Of a stretch of DNA of 43,793 nt, positions 33,736 through 42,700 are shown in pieces. How positions within the stretch are numbered: the stretch's first letter is position 1; the number at the start of each line of letters is the position of its first letter. A program made the translations under genes and the position numbers. The notes beneath the pieces were generated by a model. That model searched no databases. It worked only from the letters and a program-made list of their open reading frames with translations, and had not been told where the DNA came from. Location: positions 1 through 43,793 of the forward strand of contig CAZPRY010000032.1 in assembly GCA_964589175.1 (NCBI GenBank), read 5' to 3'. Source of the DNA: CAZPRY01 sp964589175. Lineage in GTDB: Bacteria; Fidelibacterota; UBA2242.

Positions 33736-34551
33736 TTAAAGTTCTTCTCTGACGGAATCAATCCAGAGTTTTTCGTTTGGAATCGTTATCTTCAGTTCCT
33801 TCAGCGCCGCAACGGCTTCCTGGTAATTGTTAAACGTACCGGAACGAATACGATACCAGTATTCATTCGTTTCTTTAAAAAAGGTGCGCTGGATGTAAAC
33901 GTCCAGGCCGAGATTCTCCAGATTGTGCAGGGCTTTCTCGGCTGTCTCGTATTTCTTCCAGGAAGAAATCTGGATCGTATATTTGCCGGTGACCTTGGGT
34001 ACATTTTTACCTTTGACGACCTGCGCAGCCGGCTTGGGCTTTACAGTCGGGGGCGGCGGAGCCTGGGGTGGTTTATAGATCTCCGGTGCAGGCTCAGCTT
34101 CAACGGTTTCCGAATCCAAATATTGAGGTTTCAGAAGGCTGCCTTCATCACCGGCCAGGGTATCCTCCTCAGCATATGTCTCCGGCGGGGCGCTGACTTC
34201 CACCGCGCCGGGCTCGGGCATGACGACCGCGCAGGTATATTCCCGCGAATCTTTAATCTCACCGTCCTGCCCATAGAGAGTGTACTGCACCACATATTCC
34301 CCTTCGACATCCGGAATGAAATAGACATTAAAAAGACGGCTGTCAGGCTGGAACGAGAGGATGTCGAGTTTGCTCTCGAACGGTTTGGAAACAAAAGTCC
34401 ACTGGTAGGTTGCGCCGGTCGTGTCCAGCGTCGATTCCAGGAAGGCCGACAGATGCAAGGGCTGGTTGACGATACCGTTAATGACCTCTTTTTTGGCGCA
34501 GCCGAGGAAACATAAGAATACTATGAGCAAGGCGATTATGGTTCTCTTCAT
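33736..34551 (-). CDS. SPOR-domain lipoprotein
   Basis: The protein has 271 residues. The N-terminus is a lipoprotein signal with lipobox FLGC (Cys18). Residues about 20-105 form a beta domain of the type seen in PKD/Ig-like modules (TYQWTFVSK and FIPDVEGEYVVQYTLYG). A Pro-rich linker (APPPPTVKPKP) leads to a C-terminal SPOR domain (residues about 190-262, YTIQISSWKKYETAEKAL and YWYRIRSGTFNNYQEAVAAL), which binds denuded peptidoglycan glycan in other proteins. It is probably outer-membrane anchored and bound to the wall. GGGGGA precedes the ATG. It is 19 bp after ndk. Confidence 0.9.
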   Translation of the reverse strand: MKRTIIALLIVFLCFLGCAKKEVINGIVNQPLHLSAFLESTLDTTGATYQWTFVSKPFESKLDILSFQPDSRLFNVYFIPDVEGEYVVQYTLYGQDGEIKDSREYTCAVVMPEPGAVEVSAPPETYAEEDTLAGDEGSLLKPQYLDSETVEAEPAPEIYKPPQAPPPPTVKPKPAAQVVKGKNVPKVTGKYTIQISSWKKYETAEKALHNLENLGLDVYIQRTFFKETNEYWYRIRSGTFNNYQEAVAALKELKITIPNEKLWIDSVREEL

Positions 34552-34570
34552 CGTATCCCCCGTAGAATAT

Positions 34571-34987
34571 TCAACTAATAATTTCCATCAACGGAAAATA
34601 AAATGCAATTTCTTTCTTGGCATTTTCATCCGTATCAGAACCGTGAACGACATTATGTCGAACGCTGGTGGCGTATAATTTTCGCACCGTACCCTCCGCC
34701 GCCTCTGAGGGATCCGTGGTGCCGATCGTCATGCGGAAAGCACAAACGGCATCTTCCTTTTTCAGCACCATCGGGATACAGGGGCCCGAGGTCATGAAAA
34801 GGATTAATTCCTCGAAGAAGTCTTTACCCCGATGAACCGCATAGAATTCTTCCGCTTGGCCGTGACTGAGCCGGACCTTTTTCAAGGCGATAAGCTCGAA
34901 TCCGTGGGACTCAATAAAATCAATTATTTTTCCGGTCAATCCTCGCCGAATGCAATCCGGTTTTAAAATTCCCAAAGTATATTGCAT
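34571..34987 (-). CDS. ndk: Nucleoside diphosphate kinase
   Basis: The protein has 138 residues, the usual length. It transfers the terminal phosphate of ATP to other nucleoside diphosphates. The phospho-accepting His115 is in HNVVHGSDTDENAKKEIAFYF. The N-terminal ILKPDCIRRG and the GPCIPMVL segments are also typical. I chose the ATG at 34987 (an open frame extends to 35032) because it gives the family N-terminus MQYTLGILKPDC. It is placed between arcC and the SPOR gene. Confidence 0.95.
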   Translation of the reverse strand: MQYTLGILKPDCIRRGLTGKIIDFIESHGFELIALKKVRLSHGQAEEFYAVHRGKDFFEELILFMTSGPCIPMVLKKEDAVCAFRMTIGTTDPSEAAEGTVRKLYATSVRHNVVHGSDTDENAKKEIAFYFPLMEIIS

Positions 34988-35095
34988 GTGAATCCTCTCA
35001 TTACTGGTCAGAATTGAGATCCCTTCTGCCACAAGTTAAGAGAATTCATTTGAATTAACAAAAGGTAAAAGTCGCGGAGGCGTGACTGCTTTAGG

Positions 35096-36037
35096 TCATG
35101 GAAGGATGATCGTGCCGCTGCTGCCGTCCAGGCTGTGCGCCGCTTTCTCGAGCGACGTGATGACCGCCCGCCGGCCGCCGTTTTCGATAAAGTTGATTGC
35201 CGCCCGAACTTTGGGTCCCATGGAACCTGGTGCGAAATGTCCCTCGTTATATAATTTTTGCAGGTCACCGGCCGAGATGCTGCCGATGTTTTCCTGGTCC
35301 GGATGGCCGTAGTGAAGCGCAACCTGGTCTACATCCGTCAAAATGTAAAGTTCATGTGCGCCGATATCATTGGCCAGAGCAGCGGAAGCGAGATCTTTAT
35401 CAATAACGGCATCGAAGCCTTCGTAATGCCCGTTTTCCATAACATAGACTGGAATTCCGCCACCGCCGGCGGCGATGACGATTGTGCCGCTCTCAACCAT
35501 CTGGCGGATTATGCGCTTGTTGATGATTTTCCGCGGGGTGGGGGACGGCACCACCCGGCGCCATCCCTTGCCCTCTATTTCTTTGACCTGCCAATTGTTT
35601 TTGCGCGCCAGTTTTTCGATCTCTGCTTTGCTGTACCAGCTGCCGATGAATTTGGTCGGATTATTGATCGACGGATCGTCGGCATCGACAATCACCTGGG
35701 TGATGATCGTAACGACGTCGCGTTGGATGTTGTCATCAATCAGTGCGTTCTGGAGCGATTGTTCGATCATATAGCCCATTCCGCCTTGGGTATCCGCCAC
35801 GCAGATACCCAAGGGAAGATCGGGAGCTTTACCGCGGGTTAATTCGACCCGGAGCAGGGCGTTTCCCACCTGGGGTCCGTTCCCGTGGCTAATCACAAGA
35901 TGGTAGTCCCGGTGGATGAATTTCATCACGGTTTGAATGCTCGTGCGGGTATTGTGGAATTGATTGCGGATCGTATCCATTTCGCCTTTCGGAGAAATGG
36001 CGTTGCCGCCAAGCGCTAAAACGGCTGTTTTATTCAT
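35096..36037 (-). CDS. arcC: Carbamate kinase
   Basis: The protein has 313 residues, full length. It converts carbamoyl phosphate and ADP to ATP, CO2 and ammonia. Family motifs are ALGGNAISPKGE at the N-terminus, ISHGNGPQVGNALLR, and GGGGIPVYVMENG in the middle, with KVRAAINFIENGGRRAVI at the end. It starts 13 bp after the cDPGS-like GTPase gene. No ornithine carbamoyltransferase or arginine deiminase was found here, so the source of carbamoyl phosphate is not visible. Confidence 0.95.
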   Translation of the reverse strand: MNKTAVLALGGNAISPKGEMDTIRNQFHNTRTSIQTVMKFIHRDYHLVISHGNGPQVGNALLRVELTRGKAPDLPLGICVADTQGGMGYMIEQSLQNALIDDNIQRDVVTIITQVIVDADDPSINNPTKFIGSWYSKAEIEKLARKNNWQVKEIEGKGWRRVVPSPTPRKIINKRIIRQMVESGTIVIAAGGGGIPVYVMENGHYEGFDAVIDKDLASAALANDIGAHELYILTDVDQVALHYGHPDQENIGSISAGDLQKLYNEGHFAPGSMGPKVRAAINFIENGGRRAVITSLEKAAHSLDGSSGTIILP

Positions 36038-36050
36038 GGCAGATGATCAC

Positions 36051-37394
36051 CTATTTTACCAGATGGTGTTTTTTAATGAAATCATCAAGCACTTCCGTAA
36101 AATCCGGATGCCCGATTTCCTGCAGATCATAATAAACTCTCGTATTTGGTTTATTGATTTTAACCACACGGTTCAAATCGATCGGCGTTCCGATAATTAC
36201 GCTGTCGCATTGCGTATTTTCAATCGTGGCCTGTAAATCTTTGACCTGCTGTTTACCGTATCCCATGGCCGGCAGGAGGGCGCCGATGTTGGGGTAAATC
36301 CGGAAAGTATCGGCCAGTTTTCCGACGACAAAAGGCCTTGGGTCGATGATTTCGGCTGCGCCGAATTTCTGGGCGGCGATCGTTCCGGCGCCGAGTTTCA
36401 TCTCGCCATGCGTTAGAGTGGGACCGTCTTCCACGACCAGCACGCGTTTGCCCCGGATCAATTCCGGATGATCGACCCGGATCGGTGATGCGCCGTCGAT
36501 TACGATAGCCTTTGGATTTACTTTAGCGATGTTTTCGCGCACGGTCTGAATATCTTCCGGGGAAGCACTGTCCATTTTGTTGATCACGACGACATCGGCC
36601 ATTCGCAGGTTCACTTCGCCGGGATAATAGGACAATTCGTGGCCCGCGCGGTGCGGATCGGCAACCGTTACCGTCAGGTCCGGGGTGTAAAACGAGAAAT
36701 CGTTGTTGCCGCCGTCCCAGAGAATCACGTCGCAGCCGTCCGGATCGTTTTCGGCGGCGCGCAGGATGGCCTCATAGTCAACACCGGCATAAATGACATT
36801 GCCGCGATCCACATGCGGTTCGTATTCTTCCATCTCTTCGATGGTGCATTTGTGCTCGGCCAGATCTTCAATCCTGGCGAAGCGCTGCACTTTTTGGGCC
36901 TCCAGATCGCCGTAAGGCATCGGATGACGAACGGCGACGACCTTGAGCCCTTGCTTCATCAGTAGTTCGATGATGCGGCGGGAAGTCTGGCTTTTACCGC
37001 AACCGGTGCGAACGGCGACCACGGCAATCAGTGGTTTACTGCTCTTGAGCATGGTTGCCCGGGGTCCGATCAGGGTGAAATTGGCGCCGGCGGCATTTAC
37101 GAGAGCACTCATTGCCATGACGCGTTCATAGGGTACATCGCTATAAGAAAATACGCATTCATCGACATGATGTTTTTTAATTAAATGGGGGAGCTCTTTT
37201 TCGGGCAGGATCGGGATGCCTGCGGGATAGAACTCGCCGGCCAGTCCGGCCGGATATTTTCGGCCGTCAATATCCGGAATCTGGGCGGCCGTGAATGCGA
37301 CGACCCTGTAATCCGGATTCTTACGAAAAAGGGTATTGAAGTTATGAAAATCTCTACCGGCTGCACCGATGATGATGACACTTTTAGTGACCAT
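36051..37394 (-). CDS. Cyclic 2,3-diphosphoglycerate synthetase-like P-loop GTPase
   Basis: The protein has about 447 residues. The N-terminal Rossmann-like segment starts KSVIIIGAAGRDFHNFNTLF. Around residues 127-145 is a P-loop VAVRTGCGKSQTSRR, later DVILWDGGNNDFSF and VVINKMDSASPEDI, the pattern of GTPase-like proteins annotated as cyclic 2,3-diphosphoglycerate synthetase. In thermophilic archaea that enzyme makes a cyclic phosphate solute; in bacteria the role is not established and many are simply called GTPases. The ATG at 37394 with GAGG upstream is preferred to a start at 37427. It heads the unit with arcC. Confidence 0.85.
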   Translation of the reverse strand: MVTKSVIIIGAAGRDFHNFNTLFRKNPDYRVVAFTAAQIPDIDGRKYPAGLAGEFYPAGIPILPEKELPHLIKKHHVDECVFSYSDVPYERVMAMSALVNAAGANFTLIGPRATMLKSSKPLIAVVAVRTGCGKSQTSRRIIELLMKQGLKVVAVRHPMPYGDLEAQKVQRFARIEDLAEHKCTIEEMEEYEPHVDRGNVIYAGVDYEAILRAAENDPDGCDVILWDGGNNDFSFYTPDLTVTVADPHRAGHELSYYPGEVNLRMADVVVINKMDSASPEDIQTVRENIAKVNPKAIVIDGASPIRVDHPELIRGKRVLVVEDGPTLTHGEMKLGAGTIAAQKFGAAEIIDPRPFVVGKLADTFRIYPNIGALLPAMGYGKQQVKDLQATIENTQCDSVIIGTPIDLNRVVKINKPNTRVYYDLQEIGHPDFTEVLDDFIKKHHLVK

Positions 37395-37468
37395 TAAGAC
37401 ACCTCTTGGATTTACAAATTCATACAAACGGAAATGAATTGGATAATTAAATAGGGTTGAGGAGAGGC

Positions 37469-37546
37469 TTATTCGAAGCCGAAGTTATAGCGCCAGCGGA
37501 TGACTGAGAGAAGGTAGCGAGTCATAGTCTCAAATTTGTTGAATCT
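37469..37546 (-). pseudogene. Relic of the C-terminus of an outer-membrane barrel protein
   Basis: On the minus strand a 25-codon frame ends with VIRWRYNFGFE followed by a stop. Alternating aromatic and polar residues ending near an aromatic are typical of the last strand of beta-barrel outer-membrane proteins. A stop codon (37547-37549) directly precedes it in frame. There is no ribosome site or start of any length. It may be the tail of a deleted gene between the GTPase and MBL genes. The call rests on 25 residues only. Confidence 0.35.
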
Positions 37547-37674
37547 CTACATAAAAATCAAATTTTCACTACGAAAAAGACTTAAAATATTAATGAATTT
37601 ACGACGCAAATACAAGGAAAAGCTCTGCTGTGCCGAAGCTCCCGGATGGGATGATTCTTGGCAGGAAGGTAGTC

Positions 37675-38643
37675 TTACAGATTGATTTCCAAACCTTCGT
37701 GAGCCAGTGAAATCTGCAGACTGTCCGAGAATTGAGCCGCGTAGCTGCGGGCGTTTTCGAGCAGTTCTACTAATTGGTTGTCCGAATAATAGGGATTGTG
37801 ATGGAAAAGCAGCAGGTGCCGGACGCCGGCCTGTACAGCAAAATCAACGCCCTGGATGGCGGTGCTGTGTCCCCAGTTTTCTTTCTCGCTACTTTCATGG
37901 ATCGTAAAATGGGCATCGAAAATGAGGATATCCGCATCGCGGATGAATCCGAGGAAGGATTCCATTTTATCCGGGTACAAATCCCTGTACTCGGAGTCGG
38001 TGGCGTACACGACCGATTTGCCGCGGTACTCGAATCGGTAGCCGAAAGAACCACCGGGATGGTAAAGCATACTGTTCGATATTTTGATGCGATCGAGCTT
38101 GATGGCTTCTTCTTTTTTCAGGCGTTTGAATTCGATATTGGCGGCCATGGCCGATATGGAGACTGGAAAAAACTCATCTTCCTGCTGATAGCTGATACGC
38201 CGTTCGAGCGAATTATGGCATCCGTAAAAATAGATCTGGTTTCCGGGAACATAGGCCGGGCGAAAGAAGGGGAATCCGGAAATATGGTCCCAATGCGTAT
38301 GGCTCAGAAATATATGCGCCGTGCCGTTACCATTAGCAAATTCGTTCTCCATGAGGAGATCACCCAATTTCCGCAGTCCGGTCCCGGCATCCAGGATGAT
38401 ATACTTACCGTCGGCTTCGATTGATACACAGGCGGTGTTTCCACCGATGATTCCCCGCGCGTATACCGGTTGCGACTGAATGAATTTCCGGATGGTTTCA
38501 TCATCGGAAAGATCCTGCCGGGCGGCCTTTTTTAATAGGTCGACGATCTTGTCTTCAATTTCCTGATTATCCGGCGGCGTCGGTAAAGAGCCGCGCACAC
38601 CCCAGAAATGTAGTTTGATTTTTTCCGGACTTGTCTTAATCAA
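37675..38643 (-). CDS. MBL-fold metallo-hydrolase
   Basis: The protein has about 322 residues from a TTG at 38643, which has AAGGAG 9 bases before it; an open frame back to 38721 has no better start. The metallo-beta-lactamase fold is shown by HFWGVRGSLPTPP near the N-terminus and the zinc motif SHTHWDHISGF, followed by later His and Asp ligands in YATDSEYRDLYP and DAHFTIHE. The WGVRGS opening is seen in a branch of hydrolases acting on phosphodiester or cyclic-nucleotide-like substrates; the substrate here is not known. It is divergent from the CsgG-like gene. Confidence 0.88.
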   Translation of the reverse strand: MIKTSPEKIKLHFWGVRGSLPTPPDNQEIEDKIVDLLKKAARQDLSDDETIRKFIQSQPVYARGIIGGNTACVSIEADGKYIILDAGTGLRKLGDLLMENEFANGNGTAHIFLSHTHWDHISGFPFFRPAYVPGNQIYFYGCHNSLERRISYQQEDEFFPVSISAMAANIEFKRLKKEEAIKLDRIKISNSMLYHPGGSFGYRFEYRGKSVVYATDSEYRDLYPDKMESFLGFIRDADILIFDAHFTIHESSEKENWGHSTAIQGVDFAVQAGVRHLLLFHHNPYYSDNQLVELLENARSYAAQFSDSLQISLAHEGLEINL

Positions 38644-38787
38644 ATTTACAGTCTCCTTGCGGGAAATTTTGCTTGTATTAACTAATCGCGACAATTTTAC
38701 ATTAAATCCGTGGAAAAGCAAAATGCTTCTTCCGTGTGTCCGAAATCAAAATTGATTTGGATCACAGCTACGAAAAGCACGATAAGC

Positions 38788-38816
38788 TTGATTACACCTC
38801 TTTGAATCTGTATATT
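38788..38816 (+). promoter_or_regulatory. Sigma-70-type promoter of the CsgG-like gene
   Basis: TTGATT (38788-38793), a 17-bp spacer and TATATT (38811-38816) form a good match to the consensus. The predicted start is about 18 bases before the GTG at 38841, leaving just room for the ribosome site. Confidence 0.6.
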
Positions 38817-38840
38817 TTTACAAATAATGAGGGGTGAAAA

Positions 38841-39719
38841 GTGTTTAGAAAGATGCTCTCTGTCCTGCTATCAACGATAATTATCGTAGCCCCGATAGCT
38901 TCTCAGACCCGGACAATGGCTGTCCTGCAGCTCAAAGGCAATGGTTTGAGCGAGTCGGAGGCTGAGGTTCTCACCAACCGTTTGCGCTCCACCCTGGTAA
39001 ATCTGGGACGCTTCGAAGTGGTCGACCGCTCGCATATGGACACGATTCTGCGCGAACAGGGATTCCAGCAGAGCGAGTGTACCTCCACGGAGTGTGCCGT
39101 TGAAGTCGGGCAGTTGCTCGGTGTGCAGAAGATGATTTCCGGATCGGTTGGCAAATTCGGTAAGATCTGGACGATCGATCTGAATCTACTGGATGTTGCA
39201 ACAAGTGGAATTGAAAGGACCTCAACCTATGATTATTACGGTGAGATTGAAAATCTGCTGCTCGAAGGGGTCAAGGTTGCCTTAAATCGACTGCTGGAGA
39301 TCGAGGAACCGAAGGCCGTTGCCGAAACCACGCTTCCGAAAACGACCGTGCAGCCGGCACCTGAACCACCACCGCAGGTACAAACGCAGCCGCAGCTCCA
39401 AACTCAACCGGCCGAACCGCAGCCGCAGCAGCAAATCGCCCAACAGCAACAACCGCCGAGCCAGCCCCCAGCACCGGCAATTCAACAGACGCAGCCGCAG
39501 GTCGAGCCGAAGACTCAGCCCCAGATCGTGCAACAGGCAGAAAAGAAACCGGATGCGAACATACCGCCGATGAAAGATACACGGAAAAAGGGTAAGAAGT
39601 GGATATGGATTATAGTAGCTCTGGCAGCCGGTGGAGCCGGCGCCTATTTTGCCACTTCATCCGGTGGCGGGGAAACAGCTAATCTGCCGGATGCCAGTGG
39701 TATCTGGCCGCCTCGCTAA
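38841..39719 (+). CDS. CsgG-like secreted protein with Pro/Gln linker and C-terminal membrane helix
   Basis: The protein has 292 residues. A signal peptide (MLSVLLSTIIIVAPIAS) is followed by a CsgG/TolB-N-like domain (residues about 24-155): MAVLQLKGNGLSESEAEVL, GRFEVVDRSHMDTILREQGF and LLGVQKMISGSVGKFG. Then comes a linker of about 75 residues rich in Gln and Pro, then a basic patch, a membrane helix (WIWIIVALAAGGAGAYFATS) and a short tail LPDASGIWPPR. A GTG at 38841 has AGGGG 6 bases upstream; an ATG 12 bases on is the alternative. The domain order is unlike CsgG, LpoB or TolB themselves. It is followed 23 bp later by the modular surface protein. Confidence 0.8.
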   Translation: MFRKMLSVLLSTIIIVAPIASQTRTMAVLQLKGNGLSESEAEVLTNRLRSTLVNLGRFEVVDRSHMDTILREQGFQQSECTSTECAVEVGQLLGVQKMISGSVGKFGKIWTIDLNLLDVATSGIERTSTYDYYGEIENLLLEGVKVALNRLLEIEEPKAVAETTLPKTTVQPAPEPPPQVQTQPQLQTQPAEPQPQQQIAQQQQPPSQPPAPAIQQTQPQVEPKTQPQIVQQAEKKPDANIPPMKDTRKKGKKWIWIIVALAAGGAGAYFATSSGGGETANLPDASGIWPPR

Positions 39720-39742
39720 AAATCCTAATCGGGAGCAACATT

Positions 39743-42700
39743 ATGACTTATAAAATAAAAAGACAGAAGCGATTGAATTATCCGAGTATCTTTTTTACCC
39801 TGATGTTCGTTCTAATGATCCTGGCTGTCCCGGCCCTGGCGGATGATCAGGTCATTTTCCAGGCTGACATGCACAATCTCCTGGCCCAGGGCTTTGATAG
39901 TACCCTGCATCAGATCGAAGTTGTGGGGGATTTTAATAACTGGCAGGCGGGGCCAATATTGAAACCGGATGCCTCCGATCCGTATCTGTTTACCGCCGTG
40001 AATGTAGTTCCCGGCAATGAAGGTGATATAATCAGATGGAAGTTCAGAGCCAGGCAGACAAACCTCTATGAGAATGACGGATGGGAATTGGGCGATAATC
40101 GTGAGTTGACGCTTCAACTAGGATTTCAATTGCTTGAACCAATCACCCCGCAGATTTATTTTCTGCTGGATGTTGAACCGATCAGTCAAGTCAAGTTTGA
40201 TTCAGATGGCGATTTTGTTCTGGATCGCTTGGGAGAAATCGTAAAAATTGAGGGAATAGTGATTTCCCCCAGCTATACGATGACTACAAATTATTATGTT
40301 CAAGACGAAACGGCAAGTATATGCGTATATCATTCTTCGCGTATGGATTTTAATTTGGGGGACAAAGTTGTGGTCATCGGGAAAGTGGCGCAGTACAATG
40401 GATTGTCTGAACTTATTGATCCCTGGATTTTCAATATAGGGAGTGAGCCGGCCCCCGAACCATCTGTTATCCCCATTTCTAACATGGGTGAGGAATGGGA
40501 AGGCCGGCTTTTACAGATTAAAAACCTGACCTATGAGAGCGGCGATTGGCCGGCAACCGGGGCTAATTCCACGCTTAAATTCGCTGATGGCGCGGCCTCC
40601 GTCGATGTATGGATCGATAGAGATACAGAATTGGATGAAATTTCGAATCCGTTGGAAATAGGTAAAGTTTACACCCTGACCGGAATCGAAAGCCAATTTA
40701 CCCAAGCGACTCCTCCGAATGATGGATATAATCTGATGCCACGCTATGCCGAAGACTTTAAGGAAGCGGAAGTCAACGACGATAGTGATTTTTCCGCCTT
40801 TTTCGATGGAATTGACGATCGCATTCGGGTTCTGGATGATAGCCCCGTAAACGTTAATGCTAATCCTTCCGCTTACCAGATAACCGGCAAAAATATCACG
40901 GTCGAGGCCTGGGTTTGTCCTTTCAGTCTACCGGGAAATAATATGAGAATAATGATTGCCGGGAGGCCGATGAACACCCAGGAACCCTGGCTCGCCTATG
41001 CCCTGAATATCATAAATCCCGGTGACAATTATAAACCGCAATTTATGTTTTCCATCTGGAATGGCGAAGCCAGTTGGGGAGGCAGCGCAACGAGTACGGA
41101 TAAAATCAAGGAAGGGCAATGGTATCATCTGGCGGGAACCTATGATGGGTCATGGATCCGTTTATATGTGAATGGTGTTTTGCAGGCTTCAACCCAATAC
41201 ACCGCTAATATCGAATCCGGATCGACCGGTTTCTATATCGGAGGATGGGCCTCCGTGCGTGTCGGTTATTTCAATGGCTTGATCGACGATGTTGCGATTT
41301 GGAGCCAGACCCGCACGGCCGCAGAAATTGTTACAGACCGAGATGGTAATCCGGATACTAACTCCCCCCGATTGATGGGCTACTGGCCGCTGGATGAGCA
41401 GTTTAATGTCGACGGGGAAGTTGTTACCGCGGATCTTTCAAATCAACACAACGATCTCATTTTGCAGTATGGTGCCGCACTCAGCAACAATTCACCTCAC
41501 TCCGGCGACCCGTTGATTGCGCCGGTCTTAAACGTTGTCGCTCTGGAAGCGGTGATCGAAGTAGAGTTTAGTTTCACTCCCCAGATTACGGGCTGGCCGG
41601 CCGATATGCAGCTTTCCCTGTCGGGAGCGCCGGCGGGCATGAACGTCAGGACAGCTTCAGGTTCGGAGCCCTGGATCCAGTGGGCGCCCAGTCAGGGCCA
41701 GGAGGGATATCATGACTTCACAATAATCGCGACCAATACAGCCGGCTCAACCGAAGAAACTTTCACAATCTGGGTCGAGAAATTCCCGGTCACATTTGTC
41801 AATCACGACAACAATAATATCCAGTTTTCGGTTTTCAACAACGGAATCCTGGGTGCCGATACCGGAGTCGAGGAAAACTCGCTCGAGAAGGGATTTCAGT
41901 ATAAAGGCTCACAGGCTCTGTACGAGGGCGGCCTGGTGATCGGCAAGCAGGGCGAAGGAGTTTCAGGCGGAGTCTACAACCGGGAGTTTGCCATTCAAAA
42001 CAGATTCGCAACACCGGATGTGATGCCGGCCGGGTTTGATCAGGGCCATAAAGCAATTTTTAACGATAGCCGGGCCGTAAATCCGATCGGAGTGACCGTA
42101 GCCCAGAGAACCTATTCCAAATCATCCGCCCCGGAAGACGATTTTATCATCTTGGATTACCAGATCGTCAATAATCGCAATATCGCGCAAAACGGTATCT
42201 ATGTCGGTTTGGCGATGGATTGGGACGTCGGGGATTACAATGCGAATATCGGGGCGCTGAATCCTTCGCGGGCACTGCAATATGTATATGACAACAGCGG
42301 CGGAGATCCCAATTACTATGGAATCGCTATCCTGGGAGCGAATGCATCCGGCAGTTGTTACTGGAATAATACCAATGTGCTTGACGATAATACAGCCCTC
42401 GCCGGGATGAAAAACTTGACGCAGAATTCCGGCGATGCGGGTGAAATACGCGGCATGCTGTCGGCCGGACCGTACTCCATTCCGATTGGCGGCAGTATCC
42501 GGGTATCGTTCGCACTATTAGCCGGAGATAACTATGCCGATTTACTGCAAAATGCCGATGTGGCGCGGGCACTTAATCTAACCCAGCAGGCTGAACTGAC
42601 GGTGGTGGCGCCCAACGGCGGAGAAACCTGGGAGGTGGGCAGTCAGCAACTTGTACGCTGGACAACGAACCAGACTGCGACGGAGTTAGGCAACCGCAGG

